A stretch of DNA of 14,553 nucleotides from an uncultured Erysipelotrichaceae bacterium (GTDB lineage Bacteria > Bacillota_I > Bacilli_A > Erysipelotrichales > Erysipelotrichaceae): contig ONOV01000013.1 in NCBI GenBank assembly GCA_900319505.1, forward strand, positions 1 to 14,553. Reading direction: 5' to 3'. Shown here piece by piece: positions 7,401 to 14,388 of the stretch; the stretch's first letter is position 1; the number at the start of each line of letters is the position of its first letter. A model generated the notes under the pieces. The model was not told where the DNA came from and ran no database searches. It saw nothing but the letters and a program-made list of their open reading frames with translations. The translations under genes and the position numbers were made by a program.

Positions 7401-9099
7401 ATGCACCCGCATAATTTGCGGTGATGTTCCATCCGGTGAAGGTGTATCCGGCCCTTGTCGGTGTACCGAAGTCCTTCGTCTTATCGCGTCCGCCGGAATA
7501 CAGCTTCTGACCGTCTGTGATGCCGGTCGAGGTTGTACTTCCACCGTCAAGATACACAGTCGCCGTGGATTCACGGAAATGGATCCAGTCGACGGCCGAA
7601 CTTCCTGGTACTGATCCGGTTCCTGTATCAGATGCCAAATAGGCGTCGCCGTGATAGGTCGAATTGACATAGTTGCGGTCTGTGCCGGTGAACTGAATAT
7701 TTTCAAACACCCAGCCGTTGAACGTTCTGATGGAGTTGACAACGGCGTTGTTATGGTCTGACCGTGAACCGAAGTTGTGGGACCAGGTTGAAGTAAAGTA
7801 GTGGCAGATGTTGTCATCCATTGTGACAACGCCGATTTCGGCAACATCGCTGCTGTCCAGATATGAATTGACTGTGCGGTTCCAGTACTGAATGTGGACT
7901 GTCAAATTCTGGGAAGAAGCCTGCACGTTGAAATCCTTGCCGGACTGCTTCTTATCAGAACCTTTCCCATTTGAATCAATGCCTGTGACTTCAGTGAGGA
8001 TGTCATCCCTGTCGGCAAGCGCGACTTCATCCTTATCGGCAAGATAGCCGGCGAATGTTGCAGCGGCATCGGATGTGTACTTCGTGCCTTTGATGTAGAC
8101 GGTTCCGTCGCCGTAGTTGGACAGGCTGGAAATCCTTCCGTTTTCATCTGCAGCGCCGACGGCGATTACACCGCTCAACCCCGCCGGCAGAAAGCCTGCC
8201 GTTGATGAACTGCTGTTGCCTGCGGCCGCGACGATTTTGATGTTCATTTCATAGGCACGCGCCGTAAGCGATCCTAAAACAGCAGAGCTGTGTCCGTCCG
8301 CAGTCGAAGCAATCGACATGTTGATAATGTCAGCACCGCTGTTGATGGCATACTGCATGGCCGCTGCAACATCTGACAGTGAGCCGGTGCCGTCTTTTTT
8401 GAGTGCCTTCAGCGACAGGATGCGGACATTTCCGCCAGCCGCGTTACGGATCAGCTGATCCATCCGCGTGCCATGTCCGTTTTCATCTTCATCCGATTCA
8501 GAAGTGAAGTTGACGGATCTGTCCGCAGTATTGTCACCGGTATCGATCAGAGCAACAACCGGAACATTTGTCCTGCCGATGAGATTGCTCGATGTTTCAG
8601 AAGAAGCATCCGCAGATGCCGCCGGATCTGCCGTTGAGACAGGTTCGGCGGTTTCGCTGGTGCCGTCATCCATGATGCTGAATACATTTCCATCGACCGC
8701 AGACGAGATGCTGCTTTCATTCAGCTTTTCGGTCGCGGTTTTTGCGGTATTGTCATCCGAGAATACTGCCAGCGTCAGATTGCCGGAAGTGACACTGCCG
8801 ATAACTTCGCCGTAATCATTGCCGATAGGTTCACCAGTCGCCATAACTACAAGACTGTTGTTCGGCGTGTTGATTGACCTGACCTGATCCGCGAATGAGG
8901 TATCGGCGTCACTGTAGCTGTGATCTTCCGAGCCTGTATCTGCAGACAGTGCGTTCAGTGTCTTCTCTCTGGCCTTGGCGGCCTCTTCGGTACGCCTGTT
9001 GGCAAGGTAGGAAGAACCGACAAGAGCGGATACCATGAGCATGAATGCCGCGCTCAGAGCAAATACCTGTTTCTTTCTTGTATTCTCTTTCTTTCTCAT
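4456..9099 (-). CDS. Membrane-tailed subtilisin-like (S8) protease with InlB-type repeats and Cna-B domains
   Basis: Surface serine protease/adhesin of 1547 residues. Order: hydrophobic export segment (12-31); prodomain-like part (about 80-145); S8 core (about 177-355) with Asp186 in VVALIDTGD, His209 in ENGHGT, oxyanion Asn295 in AAAGNSS and Ser343 in TSDAAATFAG; an unrecognised domain (about 390-510); Flg_new/InlB B-type repeats (about 512-1082; GYTFTGWN, HTFAGWN, GYTFIGWYTD); three Cna-B/SpaA domains (about 1104-1271, 1288-1372, 1375-1508), the first with an alpha-helical insert (1213-1264); SLQAGG at 1512-1517; a membrane span (1522-1540); tail HRKMQKN. AGGGGGGT lies 7 nt before the start at 9099. 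It is last in the operon. The substrate is unknown; self-processing, cleavage of its operon partner or a host target are all possible. The catalytic Asp, His, Asn and Ser are all visible. Confidence 0.9.
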   Translation of the reverse strand: MRKKENTRKKQVFALSAAFMLMVSALVGSSYLANRRTEEAAKAREKTLNALSADTGSEDHSYSDADTSFADQVRSINTPNNSLVVMATGEPIGNDYGEVIGSVTSGNLTLAVFSDDNTAKTATEKLNESSISSAVDGNVFSIMDDGTSETAEPVSTADPAASADASSETSSNLIGRTNVPVVALIDTGDNTADRSVNFTSESDEDENGHGTRMDQLIRNAAGGNVRILSLKALKKDGTGSLSDVAAAMQYAINSGADIINMSIASTADGHSSAVLGSLTARAYEMNIKIVAAAGNSSSSTAGFLPAGLSGVIAVGAADENGRISSLSNYGDGTVYIKGTKYTSDAAATFAGYLADKDEVALADRDDILTEVTGIDSNGKGSDKKQSGKDFNVQASSQNLTVHIQYWNRTVNSYLDSSDVAEIGVVTMDDNICHYFTSTWSHNFGSRSDHNNAVVNSIRTFNGWVFENIQFTGTDRNYVNSTYHGDAYLASDTGTGSVPGSSAVDWIHFRESTATVYLDGGSTTSTGITDGQKLYSGGRDKTKDFGTPTRAGYTFTGWNITANYAGASFRGTVFTFGTSDAEVHATWSPNKTAVTLDAAGGTINGNSTLYFPSSGSNPSFEYMSQNWSSLTGKAMVKSGSKFLGFYDASGNQVYDSDMKAVVGTYWNSEKRWIYQNGGSLTLYAHWKSNVRTFDVNVALHTKGGDVPEYLFGINTVNNTKLVTFETWILHRDDNNTWVNVTSNPSDYCGADAHIGDLVELYNIKVQPGYTWNGGAPSIHGINGTPTRVNDTTVDTVIENGTDKVQVYLDLKPLTYNVHFDINSKKDGGNTPNYDQVVLAKGSMADQSFEYGVSSNLNDCGYTWEGHTFAGWNTKADGTGTWYGNKAAVAGIITPTTNGQTTTLYAQWTRNNSTVSIDANGGTYSGKTPVTQLWGTSLTVSDPKPKNETAVINYDYTDNGYFSGVTWSDDQTAGVTSSAVSSNQDSVGLVFSKWQVMTKDKSTDVPDGNGSWGFIVNGNNYIFGAYNAVLQARYYYQTVVLPTPKKDGYTFIGWYTDENWKTKAGNAGDRYSPKKNITLYARFRPDSYKYSDEVEVTMQDPPSDKDEAYVKIKKTDKNGNVLTKVNDTDFVIGISSGSVWTESNKVLELRTGTGVFDTSGKQLIGFDDAKHDKTLGWWDVTDLLEVGKTYTAHEISAPAGYTLDSDKTFTVTANSTTLAAAKKAYEQAEAALKRVTGSSASDATRNLTAAQDAYNKAKAAYDEARTERITIQFKDSCIIIPPESKPKKTAPDKTELGLVRFTLIDKTDGNKTVYTFKTGRDGKLPIDMYSHLVAGHQMEIKETAFAGFKAVDIEFYVPTNGDLKNAIPANIIDDAHTVKLKLKKVDPDGNALSGAEFKLYSKDENGNYRECRHNSAGLFLLPNDDPDSEYAKGTAYTAVTGNDGIASFEKINTRAFSTGPESTADSQSYYIKETKAPDGYSLMADYIKVTIPDEDKATVTYEVTVNESKATMISLQAGGKGTKMYILIGSAMIAAAGVYLTMHRKMQKN
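4459..4566 (-). other. Degenerate cell-wall sorting signal of the protease
   Basis: The C-terminus has the three-part layout of a sortase substrate: a short motif, a hydrophobic span (MYILIGSAMIAAAGVYL) and a basic tail. The motif is SLQAGGKGT where pilins usually have LPxTGGxGT. Codons TCA CTG CAG GCC GGC GGA differ from those for LPQTGG by one transition in each of three codons. Whether a sortase still uses it is unknown. Confidence 0.65.
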
Positions 9100-9117
9100 T
9101 TTCTGTTACCCCCCTGC

Positions 9118-12100
9118 TCAGCTGGCCTGATAGTACGTAGGAACTGTGAATTCAACCGGTGATGCCTTGGAATAGCCGACCGGCCAGTCTGTTTCTACAA
9201 TCTGATATGTGTGGCCTTCCTGCAGACTGCTGCCGAAGTGGATGAACCCCTTTGCGTCCTGCTTATCCGCAGCCGTATCAATCTCGTGAACGGACTTGCC
9301 TGTAGCTTTGTCAACCACCTGAAACTTGAATGACTTGTCCATCAGAGAATTGAAGCTTGTGTCTTCCTTGCGGAACTTGACCTTAATCGGCGGGTCCTTC
9401 ATCGTAACGAGTTTGACCTTGCCGATATCGTCATTTGCCAGTGTAAAGTATCCATCCTGTGACTTGTAGTAGCCGACCGGATAGCTGCTTTCGACGATTT
9501 TATACGTCACACCGAACTTCATCTTGCTGCCGATGTCGATATAGCCCTTCGATGCATATTCGCTGTCGCTTGTGTCAAAGGATAATACCTTTGAATTGTC
9601 GAGAGTGTTGTAGACATCGAATGTGAACGGCTGGGTATTCCCTTCCTGATCCGTGTAGGACTTCAGAACCTTTCCGTCTGCGTCAACCTTTGTGACGCGC
9701 ACATGCAGGCTGGCATCCTTCATTGTGAATACCGCATGATTCTGCTTTTTACTGGAAATTGTGATGAACTGATCAGCAGCCACACTGTATCCGTCAGGAA
9801 CAACGGCTTCGTGAATCCGGTATGTTGTGCCGACACTCAGCCTGCCGCCGATGTCAAAGTATCCCTTCGCCTGGTAGTCGGAGGCATCCGTCCTCAGCTC
9901 GTCGGCTTTATAAACGAGTACGTCGTCGTCCAGATTGTTCTTCGTGCCGTTGGCGTTGTAGATTTCGAATGCCGCGTACTGACCGCTGGAATTTGTTGTA
10001 AACAGGTTTCCGTTTTCATCCGTCTTCTTCAGCTTGACGTCGATCCGCTCGTTCACAACGTGTTCGGTAACGAACTGGAGTGACTTGACCTTGTTGATGT
10101 CTTCCTTGCTGGTCGGATATTCTGGTACATCAAAGCTGATTTCATCAGCCTTGAAGTAGCCGGCCTTGCCGGACAGTTCCTTGATAATGTAGTGATGACC
10201 TGCCGTGAGCGATCTTGTGATCACATACGGCTTTTTGCTGGAGATCCATTCCTCCAGTTCTGTACTGCCGTCGTACAGCGCAAGATGCACGCCTTCAACA
10301 GGATTTCCATCACCGTCAACCTTCAGAACCTGATACTTGATCGGATAGTCGATGCCGCTTACCTTGACTGCCAGCTTGGTGTCTGGATTCTTCTCCATAT
10401 CCTGCTGGGTATCCGGAATCTTGAATTCAACAAGATTGCCATCGCTGCCTTCCGGAAGGAAGTAATAATATCCAGCCGGTGAAGCAACTTCTTTCAGATA
10501 GTAGGTGTGCCCGCTCTTGAAGTATGTGTTCGGCAGCGTTGTATAGCCTTCAACAGAGGTGAAATTGCTGCCGACCTGCACCAGCTTGCCGCTGCTGTTC
10601 TTTTCATAGATCGCCAGTGTCGCACCAGCCACCATTTTTGCCGGTTCATCCTTGGATGTCTTACCGTATTTACCGGCCTGCACAAGAATCGGCGCATCTG
10701 TCATTTCTTCATAGACGATGCCTTTTTCAACCTCTGTCGCGGATGTTTCAGCCACCTTGATCTGAAGCGGATCCGCGTTGAGGTAATAGCCGTCCGGCGC
10801 GTTCAGCTCTTTGATCAGATAGCTCTTCCCTGCTTCAAGATACTGAATTGGAATGTCCTGTCCCTTGTTATTGGCGGTTGTCCATGTATATAGTTTTTTG
10901 CCGTTTGAATCGTATAAAGCCATTTCAGCATTTGCAACCAGACCTCTGTTCTCCTTGTTGACTTTCCGTACATTGTATCTGATTTGAAAATCGTAGCAGT
11001 TGATGTCATGCCATACACCGCCGGTGTTATCGGCTGTGAATTCTACATCGCGCTCCATGTAGTAGTAGCCCGGAATCGTCTTTGCTTCATGAATGTAATA
11101 GGTATTGCCGTAGTGCAGTCTCTTGTATTCAATCTGATGCGGTTTGCCATCTGTCTTCCATTCATCCAGCACTTTTCCGTTCTTGTCCTTCAGCTGAAGC
11201 GTAATGCCGGATAAAGCTTTTCCGGTTAACTTATCGAGTTTCTGGACTTCATACTTCAGTTTTCTGTTTCCGTATTCCAGCCCGATTCCTTTTTCCTTCA
11301 CGCCGTTCAGCGTATATTCTTTCTGACCAGCCGTGGAATTGATTGTGAATGAGACTTTGTCCTGTTCACTGTTGGACAGATCATATCCGTCCGGTACGCC
11401 TGTTTCCAGCACATAATATGACTGTCCGTAAACAAGTCTGCCATCCCAGCCGTTCATCATTGTGCCGGTGCCAAGCTTGTGCCATTCATTGTTTGCGTCA
11501 GTGACCCACTGCTCAATCGGAACGTTGTCGCTCTGACGGAACAGCTCCATTGTGCACCCCGGAACTGTCTTACTGGCATCTTCCCTGTCATATTTACGAA
11601 TGAGATAGATGATTTCTGGATCAGTCATTTCGACACTGATTGTCTTATTGCTTTCAATATCGCTTGGCTTCAGTTCCAGTGATGCGGTACTGCTTGGATA
11701 GTAGCCATTCGGAACGCCTGTTTCCTTTACCGTATATTTGCCGGCTGGAACATCACTGATTGACGCAGCGCCGTCTGCACCTGTGGTCACTGTTTTAAAT
11801 GCATTGCCATTATTGCTGTAGATTGTCAGCTGTGCGTTTGCGACCGGATTGCCGTGCTGATCCACCTTCCGGATACACATGTTTCCATGGCTGGTGCTTT
11901 CAGACTGTGATCCGGATGCCTTGTCACCACTGACTGTAACAGCAACTACATTAGGATTAAGCTGATAATTCTTAGGTGCTGTTCTTTCATAGCAGTAAAG
12001 TGTTCCGACAGTGTAGCTTAAATTCTTAAACGTTGCAGAAGCGTTTCCATCGCGGTTTGTTGTGATACTGCCGAGATATCCTGTTCTGTCAATACTGGTG

Positions 12101-13527
12101 TAGACATCGTAAACAGCCCCAGCCAGACTGTAATCATTTGGATACTGCTGAAGCGTCAGGGTATCAGCACATGTCTTCTTAAATGTAAAAGCCACATTAT
12201 GTACGAGTTTTGATGTTTTGAAACTGCCTTCAAACCGCTGTGTGTGTCCGCCCCATCTACTCCATACGCCGCCTAACGTACTGCACGGCACATCAGAATG
12301 TATGACGTAGTAAACGGTATATGTACCATCGCCATTGTCTACAGCGTTCCACGTCATGCTGTATGTGCCCGGTGCCGGTGAAGGAATACCAGGTTCAACA
12401 CAATGTGCCAGTACAGGTGATGTTGATAAATTCATCAGCTGTGAGAAATTCGAATCCGTACCGCCGGTTTTATATATCGTGAAGTGGGTCGGCCAGATCG
12501 GATCGCCTACGTGTCCTCTTATGTATAATGCCGGATATGTCAGAGTGATCGTACCACTGCCGGAAAGTGCAGTCAGAGAATTTGATACCTTCGGGCCATG
12601 GTTTGTTCTGAATGAATTTCTGACCGTATCCTTCAGGCTTGTCTTTCTCAACTGATTTGCAAATTCCGATGATATTGAGATTCCCCTGCTGGCAAGTTCA
12701 TCAAGAACGCTGTTGATGGTCTTGTCTTCAGCCTGTGTGAAAACCAGAATGACATTCTGAACCATTCCGCTCTTCATTGTCACCGTCTGTGATCCATCCT
12801 CATTTGCATTGCTGGTCTTTGTGAAATCCGTGCTGTCGCTTGTACCATCGCCTGTGATTGACTGAAGAATGTATGTCTGAACAGACTGACCTTCATCACT
12901 TACAGCCTTGATTCTGTATTCAGCACTTTCATCACCGTACAGCGTATACGTCAGGGTGTTATCCTGTGCAACATATGCCTGTGGACTCTCAGCATTATTC
13001 GGATTGCTTACCAATGTGGAATCCGTGGCTCTGTACTGTGCTTCTGATCCATCCGGTGCGGTAATATCCAGATATCCGTCACCAACAACCGTGAAGTTGA
13101 TATGCGGGCTGTCGGATGCTTCTTCCTGGATTTTGGACATTGCCTTATCCAGAAATTCATTACGGAGTTCCTTATATTCCTTACTGTCCGGATCATTAAC
13201 TGTTGTGTCATCCAGTTCGTCTGCTTCATTTGATGAATCCGATTCACTGGAATCTGTAGTTTCTTCTGTATTTGCACTGCTTTCAGCAGATTCAGCCTGT
13301 TTTCCGCTATCGTCCTGTGATTCTGCTTCAGTTCCGTCAGAATTTTCTACCGTCACTGTTGTCTCATTCGAATCGGGACTTGGAGTTGAAACAACTACAC
13401 TGCCGGAATCCGTGCCTGCCGGTGAAGCTGTCGGCGCTTCATCATCCGCATGAATCGGAACAATGCCTGTTTCACTGAATATCATCATTCCGGCTGTCAA
13501 TGCGGCTATCACCTTACGTTTCAGCAT
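9118..13527 (-). CDS. Large secreted Cna-B/SpaA-repeat surface protein without wall anchor
   Basis: 1469 residues. Signal peptide with probable cleavage after PIHA (27); a Ser/Glu/Asp-rich low-complexity linker (about 31-112); an N-terminal region (about 115-440) I do not recognise, holding AHCVEPG at 374-380, which resembles the Cys motif of thioester domains. Then about ten Cna-B/SpaA-like domains (starting near 443, 547, 639, 757, 848, 945, 1062, 1160, 1273 and 1380), each with the (K)xD...GYxx pattern and a conserved Glu before the Pro-Gly loop (IKE, VKE, IVE), as in isopeptide-forming folds. It ends in the last domain (TVPTYYQAS) with no LPxTG and no membrane span. GGAGG lies 8 nt before the start, which overlaps the sortase stop by 7 bp. 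Role inferred: stalk, adhesin or pilus-like shaft. How it stays on the cell is unclear. Confidence 0.9.
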   Translation of the reverse strand: MLKRKVIAALTAGMMIFSETGIVPIHADDEAPTASPAGTDSGSVVVSTPSPDSNETTVTVENSDGTEAESQDDSGKQAESAESSANTEETTDSSESDSSNEADELDDTTVNDPDSKEYKELRNEFLDKAMSKIQEEASDSPHINFTVVGDGYLDITAPDGSEAQYRATDSTLVSNPNNAESPQAYVAQDNTLTYTLYGDESAEYRIKAVSDEGQSVQTYILQSITGDGTSDSTDFTKTSNANEDGSQTVTMKSGMVQNVILVFTQAEDKTINSVLDELASRGISISSEFANQLRKTSLKDTVRNSFRTNHGPKVSNSLTALSGSGTITLTYPALYIRGHVGDPIWPTHFTIYKTGGTDSNFSQLMNLSTSPVLAHCVEPGIPSPAPGTYSMTWNAVDNGDGTYTVYYVIHSDVPCSTLGGVWSRWGGHTQRFEGSFKTSKLVHNVAFTFKKTCADTLTLQQYPNDYSLAGAVYDVYTSIDRTGYLGSITTNRDGNASATFKNLSYTVGTLYCYERTAPKNYQLNPNVVAVTVSGDKASGSQSESTSHGNMCIRKVDQHGNPVANAQLTIYSNNGNAFKTVTTGADGAASISDVPAGKYTVKETGVPNGYYPSSTASLELKPSDIESNKTISVEMTDPEIIYLIRKYDREDASKTVPGCTMELFRQSDNVPIEQWVTDANNEWHKLGTGTMMNGWDGRLVYGQSYYVLETGVPDGYDLSNSEQDKVSFTINSTAGQKEYTLNGVKEKGIGLEYGNRKLKYEVQKLDKLTGKALSGITLQLKDKNGKVLDEWKTDGKPHQIEYKRLHYGNTYYIHEAKTIPGYYYMERDVEFTADNTGGVWHDINCYDFQIRYNVRKVNKENRGLVANAEMALYDSNGKKLYTWTTANNKGQDIPIQYLEAGKSYLIKELNAPDGYYLNADPLQIKVAETSATEVEKGIVYEEMTDAPILVQAGKYGKTSKDEPAKMVAGATLAIYEKNSSGKLVQVGSNFTSVEGYTTLPNTYFKSGHTYYLKEVASPAGYYYFLPEGSDGNLVEFKIPDTQQDMEKNPDTKLAVKVSGIDYPIKYQVLKVDGDGNPVEGVHLALYDGSTELEEWISSKKPYVITRSLTAGHHYIIKELSGKAGYFKADEISFDVPEYPTSKEDINKVKSLQFVTEHVVNERIDVKLKKTDENGNLFTTNSSGQYAAFEIYNANGTKNNLDDDVLVYKADELRTDASDYQAKGYFDIGGRLSVGTTYRIHEAVVPDGYSVAADQFITISSKKQNHAVFTMKDASLHVRVTKVDADGKVLKSYTDQEGNTQPFTFDVYNTLDNSKVLSFDTSDSEYASKGYIDIGSKMKFGVTYKIVESSYPVGYYKSQDGYFTLANDDIGKVKLVTMKDPPIKVKFRKEDTSFNSLMDKSFKFQVVDKATGKSVHEIDTAADKQDAKGFIHFGSSLQEGHTYQIVETDWPVGYSKASPVEFTVPTYYQAS
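9133..12201 (-). repeat. Array of about ten tandem Cna-B/SpaA domains
   Basis: Residues 443-1465 of the large surface protein. Individual domains are 85-115 residues and quite diverged, but the last three (1160-1270, 1273-1378, 1380-1465) form a subfamily sharing KGYFDIG/KGYIDIG/KGFIHFG and a terminal P[DV]GY. The first Cna-B domain of the protease gene (ELRTG...GWWDVTDLLEVGKTY) resembles this same subfamily, hinting at domain exchange between the two genes. Confidence 0.7.
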
Positions 13528-14369
13528 TTCTTCTTCCTCCTTCTCTTGTCTGTAACAATTCCGTATGTCACTGCGGTTATGAACGGGCCGAGAATGACTA
13601 ATGCAAACTTCACACTCGCCCAGATAATTCTTCCAACTTGATACATCGTATTTCCATTACTCAGATCAGCTGTCTCTACTGATCCGGCAAACTCACCTCT
13701 TACAAGCAGGCGATGGTCGTTAACGCCATACGGTGTGCATGTATATAAGGTGACGTAGTTCCTGCCTTCAATAATCTGTTCGTATTCATAGTCCTCTTCC
13801 GGCAGACATACGGTAATCTGATCGACTTTGTACTCATACTTCTTATCGAGTACGGTGACGTAGAACTTATCACCCTTTTCAAGCTTGTTCAGATGCGTGA
13901 ACAATTCGGCGGTAGACAGTGCAGAATGCGCTGCTATCACCGCATGCACGCTTTCTCCATCAATAGGAAAACTTGTGCCGTAAAGATGTCCCGCCCCGCT
14001 TCTCAGCTCATTGTCTTTTGTGCCGTGGCTGATCACTACATCAACATTGATCTTTGGAATTTCCAGTGATCCGATATCTCCGCTCATCGGCAGATTCTTA
14101 TATGTATCGTCTGTCGCTGATGATCCCTGATAGTGGAACTCATGGGTTTTCTGATATTCGGCCAGCTGTTCATTGTACTTCCGGCAGTTCTCCAGCATCT
14201 TATCCAGCTCATCATCCGTATAGCCGGACAGAGCAGCAGAGTAGTTGGAGATTGAATTCAGGTTGAATATGCTGTTCAGAAGATTTGATACAATTGGAAA
14301 CATCAGAATGTAATAACCGATCAATATCAGCAGAATCGGCAGAATCACAGACAATCTTTTCTTTTTCAT
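13521..14369 (-). CDS. Class C-like sortase
   Basis: Membrane transpeptidase that joins sorting-signal proteins to each other (pili) or to the wall. 282 residues from the chosen start. N-terminal membrane span (about 6-27), sortase barrel with IPKINVDVVISHGT, catalytic His148 in VIAAHSALS, Cys211 in TLYTCTPYG and Arg220 in NDHRLLVRG, then a second membrane span (248-272) and tail RRRKKKC. The second span and TCTPYGxNxHRLLVRG fit class C. A TTG 24 nt upstream is in frame, but GGGAGG lies 4-5 nt before the ATG at 14369 and the TTG falls within the mobile-element terminus, so ATG is the start. Odd points: the His loop is AHSAL rather than AHRGL/GHRGL, and I see no DPW/DPF lid in the region before the barrel. 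It overlaps the next gene by 7 bp. Confidence 0.9.
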   Translation of the reverse strand: MKKKRLSVILPILLILIGYYILMFPIVSNLLNSIFNLNSISNYSAALSGYTDDELDKMLENCRKYNEQLAEYQKTHEFHYQGSSATDDTYKNLPMSGDIGSLEIPKINVDVVISHGTKDNELRSGAGHLYGTSFPIDGESVHAVIAAHSALSTAELFTHLNKLEKGDKFYVTVLDKKYEYKVDQITVCLPEEDYEYEQIIEGRNYVTLYTCTPYGVNDHRLLVRGEFAGSVETADLSNGNTMYQVGRIIWASVKFALVILGPFITAVTYGIVTDKRRRKKKC

Positions 14370-14388
14370 CAAGCCTCCCTGAGATTTT

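Noticed and set aside
7212..7847. 211-codon minus-strand frame within the protease gene
   Set aside because: Alternative frame of the same strand with Arg/Pro/Thr-rich nonsense composition; the main frame carries clear domains.
9097..9120. Programmed read-through or frameshift joining the two giant proteins at the G-run
   Set aside because: The G-run lies after the TGA, an in-frame TAA follows within three codons, and the second gene has its own RBS and export signal.
12908..13453. 181-codon plus-strand open frame opposite the Cna-B protein N-terminus
   Set aside because: Ser/Val-rich antisense image of the acidic linker; no start signal and no domain.
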